Notes: a model not told the origin generated them from the sequence alone. Counted from the first letter of the stretch, positions 21,986 to 34,445 are shown. The stretch is 64,000 nt of DNA from Lucinisca nassula (GCA_963580285.1 OY757015.1:133990029-134054028); one strand, 5' to 3'. Numbers and translations are program-made.

Positions 21986-22240
21986 ATGATCCTGTTCACA
22001 GTTGTTTATGTCGTTTGCTGCAGCTTCTTGAAACGTTTCAAACATAGTTTTGCATATAGTCAAACATTGTGGGTCCAGATCAGACTGCTCTTGGTCCACA
22101 GTTTGGACCTAGATCAGACTGCTCTTAGAACAGCAGTCCGATCTGGGTCTACATTGTTTGAAAAAATGACTGCTAAAGTAACCGACAGACGACGAAGCAT
22201 ACGACAATTTTCGTGACTGACATTTTATAGGTTAAAGGGT
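21986..22240. repeat. fam-E hairpin with TTAA end
   Basis: GTCCAGATCAGACTGCTCTTGG is duplicated, then its complement GCAGTCCGATCTGGGTC. Ends GGTTAAAGGGTTAA. Confidence 0.55.
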
Positions 22241-22387
22241 TAACTGAGATAAGTATCGCTATGGTGTGGTGATAGTGTTTGGATCATTATAATGTACTCA
22301 CGGAGTGACTAGCTAATGTATTGCTTGTTTTGGACTCAAGAGAATACCAGGCACGTGATCAGGGTCCACACTGTATTGCCTGTATGC

Positions 22388-22687
22388 TTTAGTTTGTTTG
22401 ATTTGAGCTTTAACGTCCCCGTCAACACTGTAAAGGTCATTTTGGAGACGTTGCTTCCAATTTTGTTGGACTTTTACCCGACATTGAGATGAAATGACAT
22501 CTCAAGCCCTGTCGCCCAATGAAACCAATAGGGTTTATAAGCATGGACGGTCCGCATCGCACCGCGGTTCCTGGACAGGCTTAGATTCTCTAAGCGGTTT
22601 ACCAATACTAGTGTGCGGGCCGGATTCAGCTCTGCGTGGAAGCATCATGCATCCCATATATTTCTTCAAGCCCCTATGGGCGGGGAA
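22388..22687 (-). mobile_element. SINE S2, full copy with perfect 15-bp duplication
   Basis: 300 bp flanked by GTATTGCCTGTATGC at 22373-22387 and 22688-22702. Defines the S2 ends cleanly: tail complement TTTAGTTTGTTTGATTTG, head complement CCCCTATGGGCGGGGAA. Confidence 0.9.
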
Positions 22688-22800
22688 GTATTGCCTGTAT
22701 GCGGAAACAGATTCCAAAAGATGCAAGAATATGCAGTAGACGACATAAACAGACGAAATTTTCAGATGCAGTTTTGCTTGGCATCTAAAGGCTTAAAGAG

Positions 22801-22908
<108 letters not shown>

Positions 22909-22913
<5 letters not shown>

Positions 22914-23035
22914 TTACGTCCCATCAACAGCTAAGGTCATACAGTGGTGTGGCCTTAGTTTAAAGACTCATCCGAAAAAAAACACGACTCCTGGTTTATG
23001 AAGTGGCTGAGTAGCATTACTTCTTCACCAAGGGA
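22909..23035 (-). mobile_element. SINE-like 3' fragment (S6)
   Basis: GTTTACGTCCCATCAACAG is the complement of a TGTTGATGGGACGTAAAC tail, the motif shared by the other SINEs. The body runs to about 23035 and the head is missing. Confidence 0.5.
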
Positions 23036-23139
23036 GCTTCAAACGAGGAAATGATATAATACGCACATTTACTGCCAGTTTTCCCAGCTGGTTGGGGGAC
23101 TTTTCAGAATTTTTGTTTGCTTTCCAATTAACAGGACAT

Positions 23140-23424
23140 TTGGGGCTTGAAGAAATTAATGGGCTGCATGATGCTTCCACGCAGAGCTGAAACCGACCGC
23201 ACACGAGTACTGGTAAACCGCTCAGAGGATCTAAGCTTGCCCAGGTAAAGCTGTGCAAGTTGGGCCGTCCATGCTTATAAACCCTATTGGTTTCAATGGG
23301 CGACAGGGCTTGAGATGTCATTTCATCTCAATGTCGAGTAAAAGTCCCACAAAATTGGAAGCAAGGTCTCCAAAATGACCTTTACAGTGTTGACGGGGAC
23401 GTTAAACCCAAAATCAAACAAACA
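23140..23424 (+). mobile_element. SINE S2, slightly 5'-truncated
   Basis: 285 bp with direct repeats AATTAACA(G/A)GACAT at 23126-23139 and 23425-23438. Head starts at TTGGGGCTTGAAG. Confidence 0.85.
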
Positions 23425-23574
23425 AATTAACAAGACATCTCCAAAAACGAGGTTTACTTTTAAAGAAAAGAATTTTCTTCTAAGGAGCATATTCTCAATA
23501 GATAACACAACCGTATGACCTAATGTACTCTTTCATTTCTCCAAAAAGTTCATTTGTTTGATGAACATTTGTTA

Positions 23575-23775
23575 TATTTTCTTAATTACATGTATTCTCA
23601 AAGTATAGGTTGTGTGTGTTTGTTAGAACCGCCTCATCGAGGTGGTTCTAACGAGTACCCACGGCCTGTGGCTTACAGCAGAAATACAAAAAGTAGTGTT
23701 CAGCCTTGTAAACACCGGTTTTTCACTTTGATAAAGTTGGGTTTACAGGGGATGTTTATTACACGGACTTGATGT
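23575..23775 (-). mobile_element. fam-A palindromic MITE
   Basis: Core TTGTTAGAACCGCCTCATC then GAGGTGGTTCTAACGAG, with distal end GTTTATTACACGGACTTG. Confidence 0.65.
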
Positions 23776-23904
23776 CGTGATGTTCCTTTACCTGTCAATA
23801 GGCACACAAGGAATATTATCCCTGATGATTGATCTATTTCCCTTTTGGACTATATCCCCGAGAATGATAAGTCTTTGCTATTGTAAGTAACTTCCTAATA
23901 CTTT

Positions 23905-24015
23905 GTTTGTTGTGTCCCAGTCATCAATATTTAAGTCATTTTGGAGACGCTTCCGATTTTGCGGGACTTTTACCCGACACAGAGATGAAATGACATCTCA
24001 TGCCCTAACGCCTAA
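23905..24015 (-). mobile_element. SINE S2 3' fragment
   Basis: TTTGTTTGTTGTGTCCCAG through GGAGACGCTTCCGATTTTG to ATGACATCTCATGCC. Confidence 0.6.
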
Positions 24016-24359
24016 ACCTACCAGTGCTACCAAATTGAATATTATTTTCACACTTAAGGCTACAGTTTGACAAAAACAACTATCACATGCCTGGACAAGG
24101 CCACACACACACGCACGCACGCACGCATTCTTCTTTTAGTCTCAGAAACAAGACACGTACCTGCAAATGTCCTGTTGCAGAACTTTACTGCCATTTTTAA
24201 TTTTTGCTGTATGCAGGTCAAATGTTTTTATAAATGCAGCACTGCATGCTTTTCTGGCGTCGTTATGTTTGCTAAAGCAGTCCCTGTCTCTTTCTGTGAA
24301 AAAAAGAAAGTATGTGGTTAAAGTGATGTGCCGAATTCATCCGGCCCGTACAATAAGGT

Positions 24360-24925
24360 AGGCAGTGATTTTCCAATTAAATCCGGGCATCACAAAGGCA
24401 GTGCAGTCCACACACAATGTGGACCCATGCAATAATAAAGGCAGGACAGTCCCGAATAAACCCGGGTAATGCAATTAGAAAGGCAGTGCATCCCGAATAA
24501 ACCCGAGTTATACAATAACAAATGCAGTGCAGTCCAAAATTAACACTAACAAAGGCAGTACAGTCCAAACAAAATTAATTCGGATCATGCAATAACAAAG
24601 GCATTACAGTCCAAATAAACTCGTGCCATGAAAAAAATAAGTGCAGTCTAAAATAAACTTTAATTTTGCAAAACCAAAGGCATTACACGGGCCATGCAAT
24701 ATAAAAAGCAGTCAAGTCCAGAATAAATTCTGGCCACACAATAACAAAGGCAATGCAGTCCCAAATAATCCTGGACCATGCAATAACAAAGGTAGTTCAG
24801 TCCAGAATTAACTCGGATCATGCATTAACAAAAGCAGAAAATAGTGCAATCCCGAATAAACCCCTGGCCACGCAAAAACGGGCAAAGAAGTGCCGTATAA
24901 CCTCGGGCAATGCAATCACAAAGCA
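24360..24925. repeat. 42-bp minisatellite, block 1
   Basis: Degenerate units around GGCAGTGCAGTCC(A/C)GAATAAA followed by CTCGG(G/A)CCATGCAATAACAAA. Period measured in the cleaner block at 28204-28412 is 41-43 bp. Confidence 0.8.
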
Positions 24926-26712
24926 CTAGGAAAACATGTCCGTGTGAAATAATGGCGTCCAACATGGTGTCAGAAATGACAAAGGGGGTCTTTCATCTGT
25001 GCCCATGCATGTTTTTTCTTTAAACTTTGTATATTAATAACTCAGCATATACAACCTATAAAAATGTATTTAATAAATAATATTAATCAAAGTAGGACTC
25101 AGGAGGCCACTCTAACTGACACTCTACATGAGCTGGTGTCTGTCTCTTAATAAGCGCGTCTTAAATCTTATGATTTATTTAGTTTCAAGATATGTGAACT
25201 GGATTGAATGCAGAACTCCATAGGCATTCCTTTGCTACTAAAAAACCTTTTGAATTAATTAAAGTTTACATTTTCTTAAAAATAATTATCAAAAATCTCA
25301 TTTTTTAATTAAAATTTTAAAAAATTATCAAAATTCAATCCTTATGATAAATATCTTCTAGTCTTTGTCAAGATTTCATTTTGCTAGCAAAACTTGCCAT
25401 ATGTATCTGCTTTAGCTATGCCAAATTTCATGAAAATCCGAAACCGGTAACACTTTAGTTTTACACCTTTAATAGATGTAAGTCGTTTCTGCAAAATTTA
25501 CTATTTTATTGAAATTATCCAAGAACCTTACGAAAAGGCAATTCGTAACGCTTACGTAATAAAAATGAGGTTATACAAATCAAAATGAATACATATTGAG
25601 CTGATCTAGCTTAAAAACTATTAAAACATCACGAATTTCTGATATTTTCCTTTCATTTATACACTATGATCTGTCCAAAATAGTAGATAGTAAGACACTA
25701 AATCAAAAGGTATTCTAATTAAGAAATTAGGCTTAACAACATATATTGCTTTTTATTAGCAGCTCAATTATTGTAAACATGTGCAACTTTATCTAATGAC
25801 TTTGCATTAGTCATGCTACTCAAATAGGTGTAAGGCAAGGAGATCCATTATTTTCATTTCCATACCAAGCTGGTATGCAAGGACGCAATGGTCAGTGGTT
25901 TGTTGTTACTAGTAAAAATAGTTCTGTTGATAAAACCATGGCCAGATTAAGCCTCAGATATACTCTGTTTTTATGAACGCTGGATTATTATCCTAACAAA
26001 AAAGTTACAGTAATTATTGGTTAGTATTTCCAAAAATCAAAATGTAACTGATATTGAGTTTCTGTTGCAAAAGATATCATTGATGGATGAGGCGCAGAAT
26101 ATTTAGTGTAAACAATGCTGTTCCATGACCAAGAGAAATTTTGCTATTAGACAGGGAGAGAAACAGTTTCCTTCCTTATAGTACACATGCATAAATATGT
26201 CTCTTTTCTGCATTGGTATTGTAATTGTTGACGTTTCTTTAATGTCTTATTTTTTTCTTTACTTTGTCATTATAGTGGTTAATTTATCGGAAGCGAGCTT
26301 TTAGTATTTTTCTGGTTGTAAAACTTTCAACCACTTCTTGAATGTTTCTGCTGAATGCAAGTTCACTGTTTTTTAAGCACTGTTCTTGCTTGCTTTTTGT
26401 TCATTAATTATTACCAGTACATTTCTGTGCAATGTATCTCTCAGCTTAGAAAGAGCATTGCAGTGTTTGGACAGAAAAAAGCATCACAATGTATTTACAG
26501 AAAATAATTTAAATTCTATGAGTAATGCGATAACTACTCACAGATTGAATAATTATTATCAACAGTTTAAATGCTCCTTGATATCTTACATAATGCATTT
26601 TGTAATTACTGCAACAACTGTTGAGATAGGTAAATAAAGTGAAAGACTATACAAATATATAGACAACACAATCATGATCACATAAGTTTTGGAACACTGA
26701 CAAATGTACGAC
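24926..26712. other. AT-rich intron; weak RT-like peptide at 25811-25978
   Basis: Mostly unassigned. The plus strand at 25811-25978 has 55 open codons containing GVRQGDPLFSF, resembling the RQGDPLSP motif of LINE reverse transcriptases, but what follows is not RT-like. Confidence 0.3.
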
Positions 26713-26788
26713 CATGTGAATTCTAAAAGCAAATTCAAATGGCTTTGGAATGCAGCTTCAGGAAGCCGTTTGATTTCGTTCATAGGGG
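26713..26788 (-). CDS. Candidate exon g of the Cys-rich gene
   Basis: On the minus strand an acceptor (TTTTTTGTATAG) at 26790-26789 precedes an open frame whose phase fits exon f (an Ala codon is completed). Reading 24 codons to ACATG then GTCGTA gives an exon that also fits the phase of exon h and creates a Cys at the junction, which suits the Cys spacing of the protein. The donor is weak. Without splicing the frame runs on to a stop at 26586 through a hydrophobic stretch, so an alternative terminal exon is possible. Good acceptor, doubtful donor. Confidence 0.42.
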
Positions 26789-26790
26789 CT

Positions 26791-27880
26791 ATACAAAAAA
26801 GATAGATTGAATAGTGCCTATGCAGATTCAAATTCTGAAAACTAAATGTCCAGGAAAAGAAACCTAAAGTGTTATTGATTTCCCTAGAGTAAACCTTTCT
26901 TTTTAAATAAGACAGTTAGGGTTAAAAACCAAACAACAGTTTGACTTGAGAGTCATTTATCTCGAGTCGGATAACAAATCTCACAAAATCTGAAGCAACA
27001 TTTAAAGTGACTGGTATGTTGTTGATTTGAATGTTAAATCTAAACATCACCTTAGCACCATTACCAAATTAGACAAGAAAAACAGAAAGAAAACTGTGCA
27101 CTTGATTACATGGGTGCGTTTGATGACGTTTGTCTTCAAAACCTTTGCGGTATGGTTCTGTAGACAAAATAGTTTGTTCCATAGGGGGCAAATTTACCGA
27201 AATGGATGTTTTGAAATAATACTTATAATTATGCTTTGAACTACTTACACAAACCATACTATACTATAGCCATCCAAATTGAAAGAAATAGTAAAGTATT
27301 ATTAAAAAGCATGACCAAAACATGATATTCATATAATTTCACATTTTGTTGAATCAGGACTATCAGTATTCAGTCTGTTAAAACACAATGTTACCATTCC
27401 TCAATTTCCATCAAAATTCATCAACATGTTCCTAAGATATGTGGGTAATTTTTATGCTAAAATGGTGTCTTGACAAAAATTGGAACATGGTAAAAATGCA
27501 TACAAAATTTTAATGAACACAAAAACAGGAGCTGCAATATGGGGACACCATCAAAGAAAACTGAATGCCAAGCCACTATATCTAGACATATTATGTCATT
27601 CATAGTATCAACTAACTCACCAATTATGGCTTTAATTCATAAAACATAGCAGCATTAGATATATGAAACTTTGAATACTGTAGACAAGTTTATATGAGAG
27701 TACTCTCTGTTGTGATAGAGACTTCATAAAATATGTAATAAATTTACTACGGAAATAAAATTTAAAAGTGAATGCATCGTAATTGTAATGGTTATACCCA
27801 AGGCAATTATTGTGCATAATTTTATCACAATCCAAGCGTGGGTAGAAACCAATGCAAATTTCCTATACCTTGAAAGACAC
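26791..27880. other. Intron, nothing recognised
   Basis: AT-rich, no repeat family from elsewhere in the window and no splice-bounded exon. Confidence 0.4.
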
Positions 27881-27894
27881 CCGTTGGGGGTAAA

Positions 27895-28095
27895 ATAATA
27901 ACATCTTCCTCATTTCTGCTTTCAACGTAGATTGTGGGTGCTCGTTTGAACCGTCTCAATGAGGCAGTTGTAACGCGTACCCACAATCTATGTTTTTGTG
28001 CAAAATAAGGCAGATAATATATACCCCGTAACCCCACTTTTCGTATATAAAGTGGGGTTGAGGGGGGTCTTCGTTTCACAGACTTGTTATCGTGA
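27895..28095 (-). mobile_element. fam-A palindromic MITE
   Basis: GTAGATTGTGGGTGCTCGTTT, CGTCTCAATGAGGCAG, CGTACCCACAATCTATG, with end GTTTCACAGACTTGTTATCG. Confidence 0.7.
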
Positions 28096-28990
28096 TGGGC
28101 AGTTCAATCCCAAATAAACCCAGACCATGCAATAACAAAGAAAATGCAATCCATACTAAATTCTGGCAATCATGAAGGTAATGCATGCAGGATAAACTCG
28201 GGCCATGCAATAACAAAAGGAATTGCAGTCCAGAATAAACTCGGGACATGCGATAACAAAGTAATTGCAATCCAAAATAAACTGGGGCCATGCAATAACA
28301 AAGTCAATGCTTCCTGGATAAACTCGGGCCATGCAATAACAAATTCAATACTTCCTGAATAACCTCGGGCCATGCAATAACAAATCCAAAGCTTCCTGAA
28401 TAACCTCGGGCCATGCAATTACAAAGGCAGTGCAGTCCTGAATTTAATAGATTCATGCAATAACAAATGAAATGCAGTCCAAAATTAACTCGGACTGTGT
28501 AATGACAAGGGTCGTGCAGTTCCGAATAAACTCAGGACTTGCAAACATAGTACATGTATGTGTAGTCCAGAATAAACACAGGCCGTTCAATTGGTTTAAA
28601 CAATATTTATTTCAATAAAGTAAGAACATGTTTGAATAACATAAATACAAATTTCATGACTGGATTTGAATCATCTCCTGTAGTTGACTGTGAGCCCGTG
28701 TGAATGGCATATTACACGTAAACATGCTTAAATAGAAAATAAATGGTTACAATGTTCTGAGGGTCAAAACAACTGCGTTCAATCATACAATAGAAGTGCA
28801 GTCCCGAATAAATCCAGGCCGTTCTTAAACAAAGGCATACAGTCCCGTAAAGGTTCAGCCTTGCAATAACAAAGGCAGTGCAATCCAGAATAAATTTCGA
28901 GCCGTGCAAAAACGAATGCAGCGAAGTCCCGAAAAAAAAGCTCTGCAAGCACTGCAAGATTCCCCGCCACCGCACAAACATCAAGCAAGT
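28096..28990. repeat. 42-bp minisatellite, block 2 (broken at 28590-28785)
   Basis: Five successive CCATGCAATAACAAA units at 28204, 28247, 28289, 28330, 28371 and 28412 give spacings of 41-43 bp. Because 42 is divisible by three, the minus strand shows long 14-residue repeating open frames, which are not evidence of a protein. Confidence 0.85.
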
Positions 28991-29303
28991 GATGGCGGAG
29001 TCAAAGGGAATTCAGATTCAGGTTTTTGTTTACTGCATATTATAACATGGTCATGTACAGTTGAATAAAGGCTCAAGAAAACATCTCAAACAGTTTTCAA
29101 GTTACTGACCTGAGACAGCAATCACTATTTCAATGTTCAAAGGGTCATTCAGAGTTACAGTTGTTTCTTTCTGCACCTCCTGTTAAGATGCTTTACATTT
29201 TTGTGAGGTTCCATCAAAATATCTGATACAGATTCAAAGCTTGAGGACAGTTGGTAGAAATGGCTATTTTCAATATGTTCAAAGGGCTGTAATTCCAAAA
29301 GTA

Positions 29304-30430
29304 CGAGGGCTGATTGATATGTTGTGAGCCTCGTATTGAAGGAGGCACGCAGAGATGATCTTTTTAAGTCCTACCATTCTCTGTCTATATAGGGCTTAAG
29401 GACTGGTCTCATTTGGTCGTTTTATATCGACAAGGTAGCACTCTAAAGTAAACAAGACAAGCAGCTTTTGCAAAATGTACAAAATCGGTGAAAAAGCAGT
29501 GATTAAAAAGGTTTTACACCTAAGGATATCCATAGTGATATGGTAGCAACACTGGGGAAAGATGCCAATTCATATGCTACAGTGAAAAGGTCGGTGGCGG
29601 AATTTAAGCGCGGCAGACAGAACCTTGAGAATGCAACCCCAGAAATGGTCAATAAAGTCAATGATAGTGTTATGACTGACAGACGAGTTACAGAAAGATA
29701 TATAGCCAGTAGAGCTGTCATTTCACAGGAAACTGTACATTCCATCCTGACAGAGGATCTTGCAACGAAAAAGCTTTCGCACCGATGGGTACCAAGACTT
29801 CTGACAGTTGATCATAAGTACACCAGGCGCACATTATCACGTGCTAATCTTAACCTTTTTGAAGAAGATCCTGCCAACTTTTTTCAAAGATTTGTCAATA
29901 TGGATGAAACAGGGGCCCATCATTATACCCCAGAGGCCAAGCAACAATCGAAACAATGGATGCACCATGTTTCACCCCCGCCAGAGAAGACAAAGACTGT
30001 TCAAACAGCTGGCCTCGGTTTTCTGGGATGCAAATGGTATCCTGCTAATAGATTATCTCCAAAAGGGACAAACAATCAATAATACATACAATATTTCACT
30101 TCTGACGCATTTACGGGAAAATATCAAGCTCAGTAAAGGTATGTTGTTCCATCAGGATTGAGCATTCGTCTTATTCACCTGATCTCACTCCATCAAACTT
30201 TTATTTATTTCCAAGACTGGAAACGGCTATTTCAGGCATCCACTTTAAGTCCGATGTACTTTCTGAAAAGCCAAGAAAAGGAGTTCTATAAAAGTGGCAT
30301 TGCGGCCCTTAAACACCGCTGGCAAATGTGCATAGATACTGAAGGGGATTATATTGAAGAAATAATACAATATGCCCGACAAAATACGAATCCTTCAATA
30401 TGAGGCTCACAAGATATCAATCAGCCCTCC
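29304..30430 (+). mobile_element. mariner-2, 1,127-bp deleted element
   Basis: TA duplications at 29302-29303 and 30431-30432. Terminal repeats CGAGGGCTGATTGATATGTT and complement match over about 38 bp with four mismatches. It is inserted in a 170-bp array monomer (CAAAGGGCTGTAATTCC...). Confidence 0.92.
29475..30403 (+). pseudogene. mariner transposase, multiply broken
   Basis: A Tc1/mariner transposase relic of a lineage different from mariner-1. The start MYKIGEKAVIKKVLHL is followed by a frame change into MVATLGKDANSYATVKR. The DNA-binding half lacks a stretch after GRQNLEN. NMDETGAHHYTP holds the first Asp, but the usual Trp after DET is Gly. The frame then shifts near 30000-30020 to ILLIDYLQKGQTIN. 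Right after LFHQD (second Asp) the segment up to YSPDL is missing, and the third catalytic residue reads SPDLTPSN, Asp to Asn. The C-terminus RWQMCIDTEGDYIEE survives to 30403. Several shifts, one or two deletions and two altered key residues: dead. Confidence 0.88.
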
Positions 30431-31689
30431 TAGGTTACCTTGAAGTCTGCTAGTTATCTCGTGGTGCAATACATTTGTGAGAAAATCAGAGTTACAGTTC
30501 ATATGTTCTGCACGTCGTCACATGACGCTCTAGATAGCTGTCAAGTTTCATGAAAATATCTGAACTGGTATCGGAGTTGGACATGAAAGTATGATAGAAA
30601 TGGCTATGTTCAATGTTCAAAGGGCAATAACACCAAAAGTAGGAGTATCAGAGTTATGGTCCATATGTTCTGCACGTCATCTCATGATGCTTTACATGTC
30701 TGTGAGGTTTCGTGAAAACATCTGAAATGGTATTGGAGTTATGGAGCGGACACGAAACTATGATAGAAATAGCTATGTACAATGTTCAAAGGACAATAAC
30801 ACCAACAGTAGGAGAAAACAAAGTTACGTTTCCTGATCATTCCCTTCACTTCTATTTTACAGTTCATATGTTCTGCACGTCGTATCATGGTGCTCTAGAT
30901 ATCTGTGAAGTTTCGTGAAAATATCTGGAATGGTATAGAAGTTATGGAGCGGACACGAAACTATGATAGAAATGGCTATGATAGCCCCCCTCCCCCCCCC
31001 CCCCCACGCCCCGGAATTCGTTTCACTGACCATTCCAAGGCGGTTCTTCTATTTTTGTTATGGTTTGCCTTTGAGTGTGTGTATCGCTTATACTATTTTG
31101 TTTTGGATAGCCAATTGGCCATTTTGTGGGAAAGTAACTGTCCAAAGGGCAATAACTCCAAAACTAAGAAAATCAGAGTTATGTTTTATATGTAATGCAC
31201 GTCGTCTCGTCGTGTTTTACATATCTATGAATTTTCGAGAACATATCTCATTTGGTATCAGAGTTATGGAACGGATATGAAACTGATAGAAACAGCTATG
31301 TTCAACGGGCAATACTTCCAAAAGTAAGAAAATCAGAGTTACGTTTCCTGATCCTTCACTTCTATTTTACAGTTCATATGTTCTGCACGTCGTGTCATGG
31401 TGCTCTAGCTATCTGTAAAGTTTCATGAAAATATCTGGAATGGTATCGGAGTTATGGAGCGGACACGAATCTATGATAGAAATGGCTATGTTCAATGTTG
31501 AAAGGACAATAACTCCAAAAGTAGGAAAACTAGAGTTTCGGTTTATATGTTCTGCACGTCGTCTTATGGTGCTCTACATATCTGTGAAGTTTTGTGAAAC
31601 TATCTCAAATGGTATCAAAGTAATGGAGCGGAAACAAAATTAGGCGCTGACGGACGGACAGACACAAAAAAATTCAGAGGGTATAACAA

Positions 31690-33490
31690 CTCGAGTCTTG
31701 CAAAAAACAAAGGCAGTTCACTCCCGAATAAACATAAACCGCCATACAATAACAGTGCAGTGAAGTATCAAATGAACTCGAGCCATGCAATAACCAAAGT
31801 AGTTCAGTCCCGAATTAACTCGGATCATGCATTAACAAAACTATAAAAACAGTGCAGTCCCGAATAAACTCTGGCCATACCAAAATGAGCAAGGCAGTCC
31901 AAAAACACTCAGGTCATGCAAGAAAAAGGGCAGCGCAGTCCCGAATTAAGTCGGACCTTGTAATAACAAAGGAAATCCAGTCCAGAATAAACCTGGACAA
32001 TCATAAAGTTAATGCATCCCGAATAAACTCGGGCCATGCAATAACAAAGTCAATGCTTCCAGAATAAACTCGGGCCATGCAATAACGAAATCAATGCTTC
32101 ACAAATAAACTCTGGCCATGCAATGACAAAGCGGTGCTATCCCAAATAAACTCGGGTCATGCAATAACAAAGACAGTGCAATCCTGAATACAATAGAGTC
32201 ATGCAATAACAAATGAAATGTCGTCAAGTATAAAATTGGACCGTGTAATAACTAGAACCATGCTGTCCCGAATAAACTCAGGATTTGCAAACAAGTACAT
32301 GTATGTGTAAACCAGAATAAACTCGGACCGTGCAATTACAACGGAAGCATAGCCTCGAATAAATCCAGACCGTGCTTTAACTATTGCCGTGCAGTCCCGA
32401 AAAAGTTCAGCTCTTGCAATATCAAAGGCAGTGCAGTCCAGAACAAATTTCGAGCTATGCAATAACGAAGGTATTGAAGTCCAGAAAAAACTTTAAAGCC
32501 TAATCAATTCTGGCCTGGCAAAAGCAAATACCGTGCAGTCCCGAAAAATTCTAGTCCCTTCCATGGCAAAGGCATTGCAGTCCCTAATACATTTCATGTC
32601 GTGCGATAGCAAAGGCAGTGCAGTGTCGAACAAGTTCTAGCCCATTTGATGATAAAGGCAGTGCCGTCTCGAATAAATCCAGGCCGTGAAAGAACAAGGG
32701 CAGTACAAGTCCGAAAAAATTCAGGCCGTGCAAAAAAAGGCTGTGCAAAGCCGAAATTCAATGACACATCCAATGCAGCCCTTAATAAATTTCAGGTCGT
32801 GTGTTACAAAGGCAGTGCAGTCCAGAATAAACTCGGGTCCTGCAAAAAAGAAGGTATTGTTATCCCGAATAAACTCAGATCATGTGATAAGAAACGCAGT
32901 GGAGTCTAGAATAAAGCCGGGACAGGCGATAACAAAGACAGTGCCACCCTGAATCGTCCCGAATAAACTCAGGTCGTGCAGTAACAACGGTAGTCCAGTC
33001 CTGTATTAATTCAGGCCGAACAATAACAAAGGCAATGCAGTCCTTAATAAATTTCAGGTCGTGCGTTACAATGGCAGTGCAGTTCGGAATAAACTCAGGT
33101 CCTGCGAAACCAAAGGTAGAGCAGCCCCGAATACATTCAGACAGTGTAATAACAAAAAGTAGTGCAGTCCCTAAACTATTCTGTCCCATGCAGTAACAAA
33201 GGCAGTGCAGTCCAGAATAAATCTAGGAATTTCAGTAACAAAGGCAGTGCAGGCCCGAAAAACTTTCGGCCAGTGCAATAAAAAAGCAATGCAGTCTGTC
33301 ATAAATTCAGGCCGCACAATAACAAAGGCAGTGCAGTCCCGGTAAAGTTAGAGCCCGTGCAGTTAGGGCCCCTGTTTTGCAGTCAAAAATAAATTTAGGA
33401 CGCAAAATTACAATATTATTGCAATCCCAAATAGATTCAGGCCGTGCAATAATAAAGCCAGTGAAGTCCGGAAAATGTTCGGGCCCATTC
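31690..33490. repeat. 42-bp minisatellite, block 3
   Basis: About 40 degenerate units (AAAGGCAGTGCAGTCC, GAATAAACTC(G/A)GG, CATGCAATAAC). The same family as blocks at 24360 and 28096. The blocks probably formed one locus later invaded by the 170-bp array, mariner-2 and a MITE. Confidence 0.85.
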
Positions 33491-33616
33491 AGTGTAGTTT
33501 CTTGATAAAGTATATATATATTTCCTGATATATAAAGACTTAAGTCTGTATGAGTGGCAGAATAGCGAAATGCGCATGTCTCAGATACATGTGAAGAAAC
33601 ATACTTTTATACTAAC

Positions 33617-33756
33617 CTTCTTCTATTAAGCACGTGAGCTTGGAATATTCGATAAATCTATTCAAGTCGAAGACAGTTTCCCAATATTGATCCTCGGGGT
33701 GAAGGGAATGTTTCCGTTCACGTGATAGACAATCTGCCTTTGCCAGGACGGATTCC
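33617..33756 (-). CDS. Exon f of the Cys-rich gene
   Basis: 140 bp on the minus strand, acceptor CATGGCAG and donor GTTAGT. It encodes 46 codons (ESVLAKADC start, TCLIEE end) with two Cys and a mixed charged, amphipathic composition typical of helices. It starts one base into the Leu codon shared with exon e and ends on a single G. It sits just right of the 42-bp minisatellite that ends near 33490. The sequence resembles none of the repeats in this window. Confidence 0.78.
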
Positions 33757-33849
33757 CTGCCATGAAACACAACAAAAATCATCGCTTACAAAACACACTG
33801 GGAAAACACAAGCAGGTCATTAAAGATTCCAAATATGGCATTTCTGTTT

Positions 33850-34137
33850 GTTCGTGTAGGGGTTTTACGTCCCCGTCAACATTTTATGTCATTTTGGGGA
33901 CGTTGCTTCCAATTTTGCAGAACGTTAACCCGACATTGAGATGAAATGACATTTCAAGCCCTACCGCTCAAAGAAACCGCTAGGATATAAGGAGGGGTCC
34001 GACTCGCACCACTTTTCCTGGACAGGTTAAAACCTTCTAAGTGGTTTTCCAGTACTCAAGTTCGGTCGGTTTCAGCTATGCGTGGAAGCATCATGCAGTC
34101 CAATCTATTTGCCAAAACTCCGATGGGCGGGTCGCAC
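33850..34137 (-). mobile_element. SINE S2, near complete
   Basis: GGTTTTACGTCCCCGTCAAC to ACTCCGATGGGCGGGTCG; central CCTGGACAGG block present. It lies 94 bp upstream of exon f. Confidence 0.75.
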
Positions 34138-34164
34138 TTTTTTATGACATTTTGTGATATTTTC

Positions 34165-34330
34165 TGTGGCAACATAGATTGTGGGAACTGGTTAGAACGG
34201 TTCTAACAGGTACCCAAAGTCTATGTTTTGAGCTAAAGTAAGGAAAATAATATATATTACCTTGTAAACCCCATTTCTTTCCCATATAAGGTAGGTTTTA
34301 CACAGGTATTTATAATAAGGGCTTGTTAAC
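34165..34330 (-). repeat. fam-A fragment
   Basis: CATAGATTGTGGGAACTGGTTAGAACGGTTCTAACAGGTACC: the core palindrome shortened to about 45 bp, then the GGTTTTACACAGGTATTTAT end. Confidence 0.6.
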
Positions 34331-34445
34331 GCGAGGCAGACAAAAAAGAGACAGAAAAAATAAATGTCTTGCTTTCACATTGAGATGATAAGTGATCCGG
34401 TTTAAATTATGAAAACATTTTTTATAGAGGATCATACATGAGTGG

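Larger units (their letters stand above)
28991..31690 (+). repeat. Array of ~170-bp monomers, forward orientation
   Basis: CATATGTTCTGCACGTCGT and ATGATAGAAATGGCTATGTT recur roughly every 165-180 bp outside the mariner. This is the reverse of the array at 14598-16620. It ends ACGGACGGACAGACACAAAAA. A run of C at 30987-31003 interrupts one unit. Confidence 0.75.

Noticed and set aside
25811..25978. LINE reverse transcriptase from GVRQGDPLFSF
   Set aside because: Only one motif resembles RT; the downstream residues lack any palm motif, so it is kept as a weak note only.
28204..28412. CRISPR-like regular repeats
   Set aside because: Units abut with no unique spacers, are degenerate, and the context is eukaryotic; it is a minisatellite.
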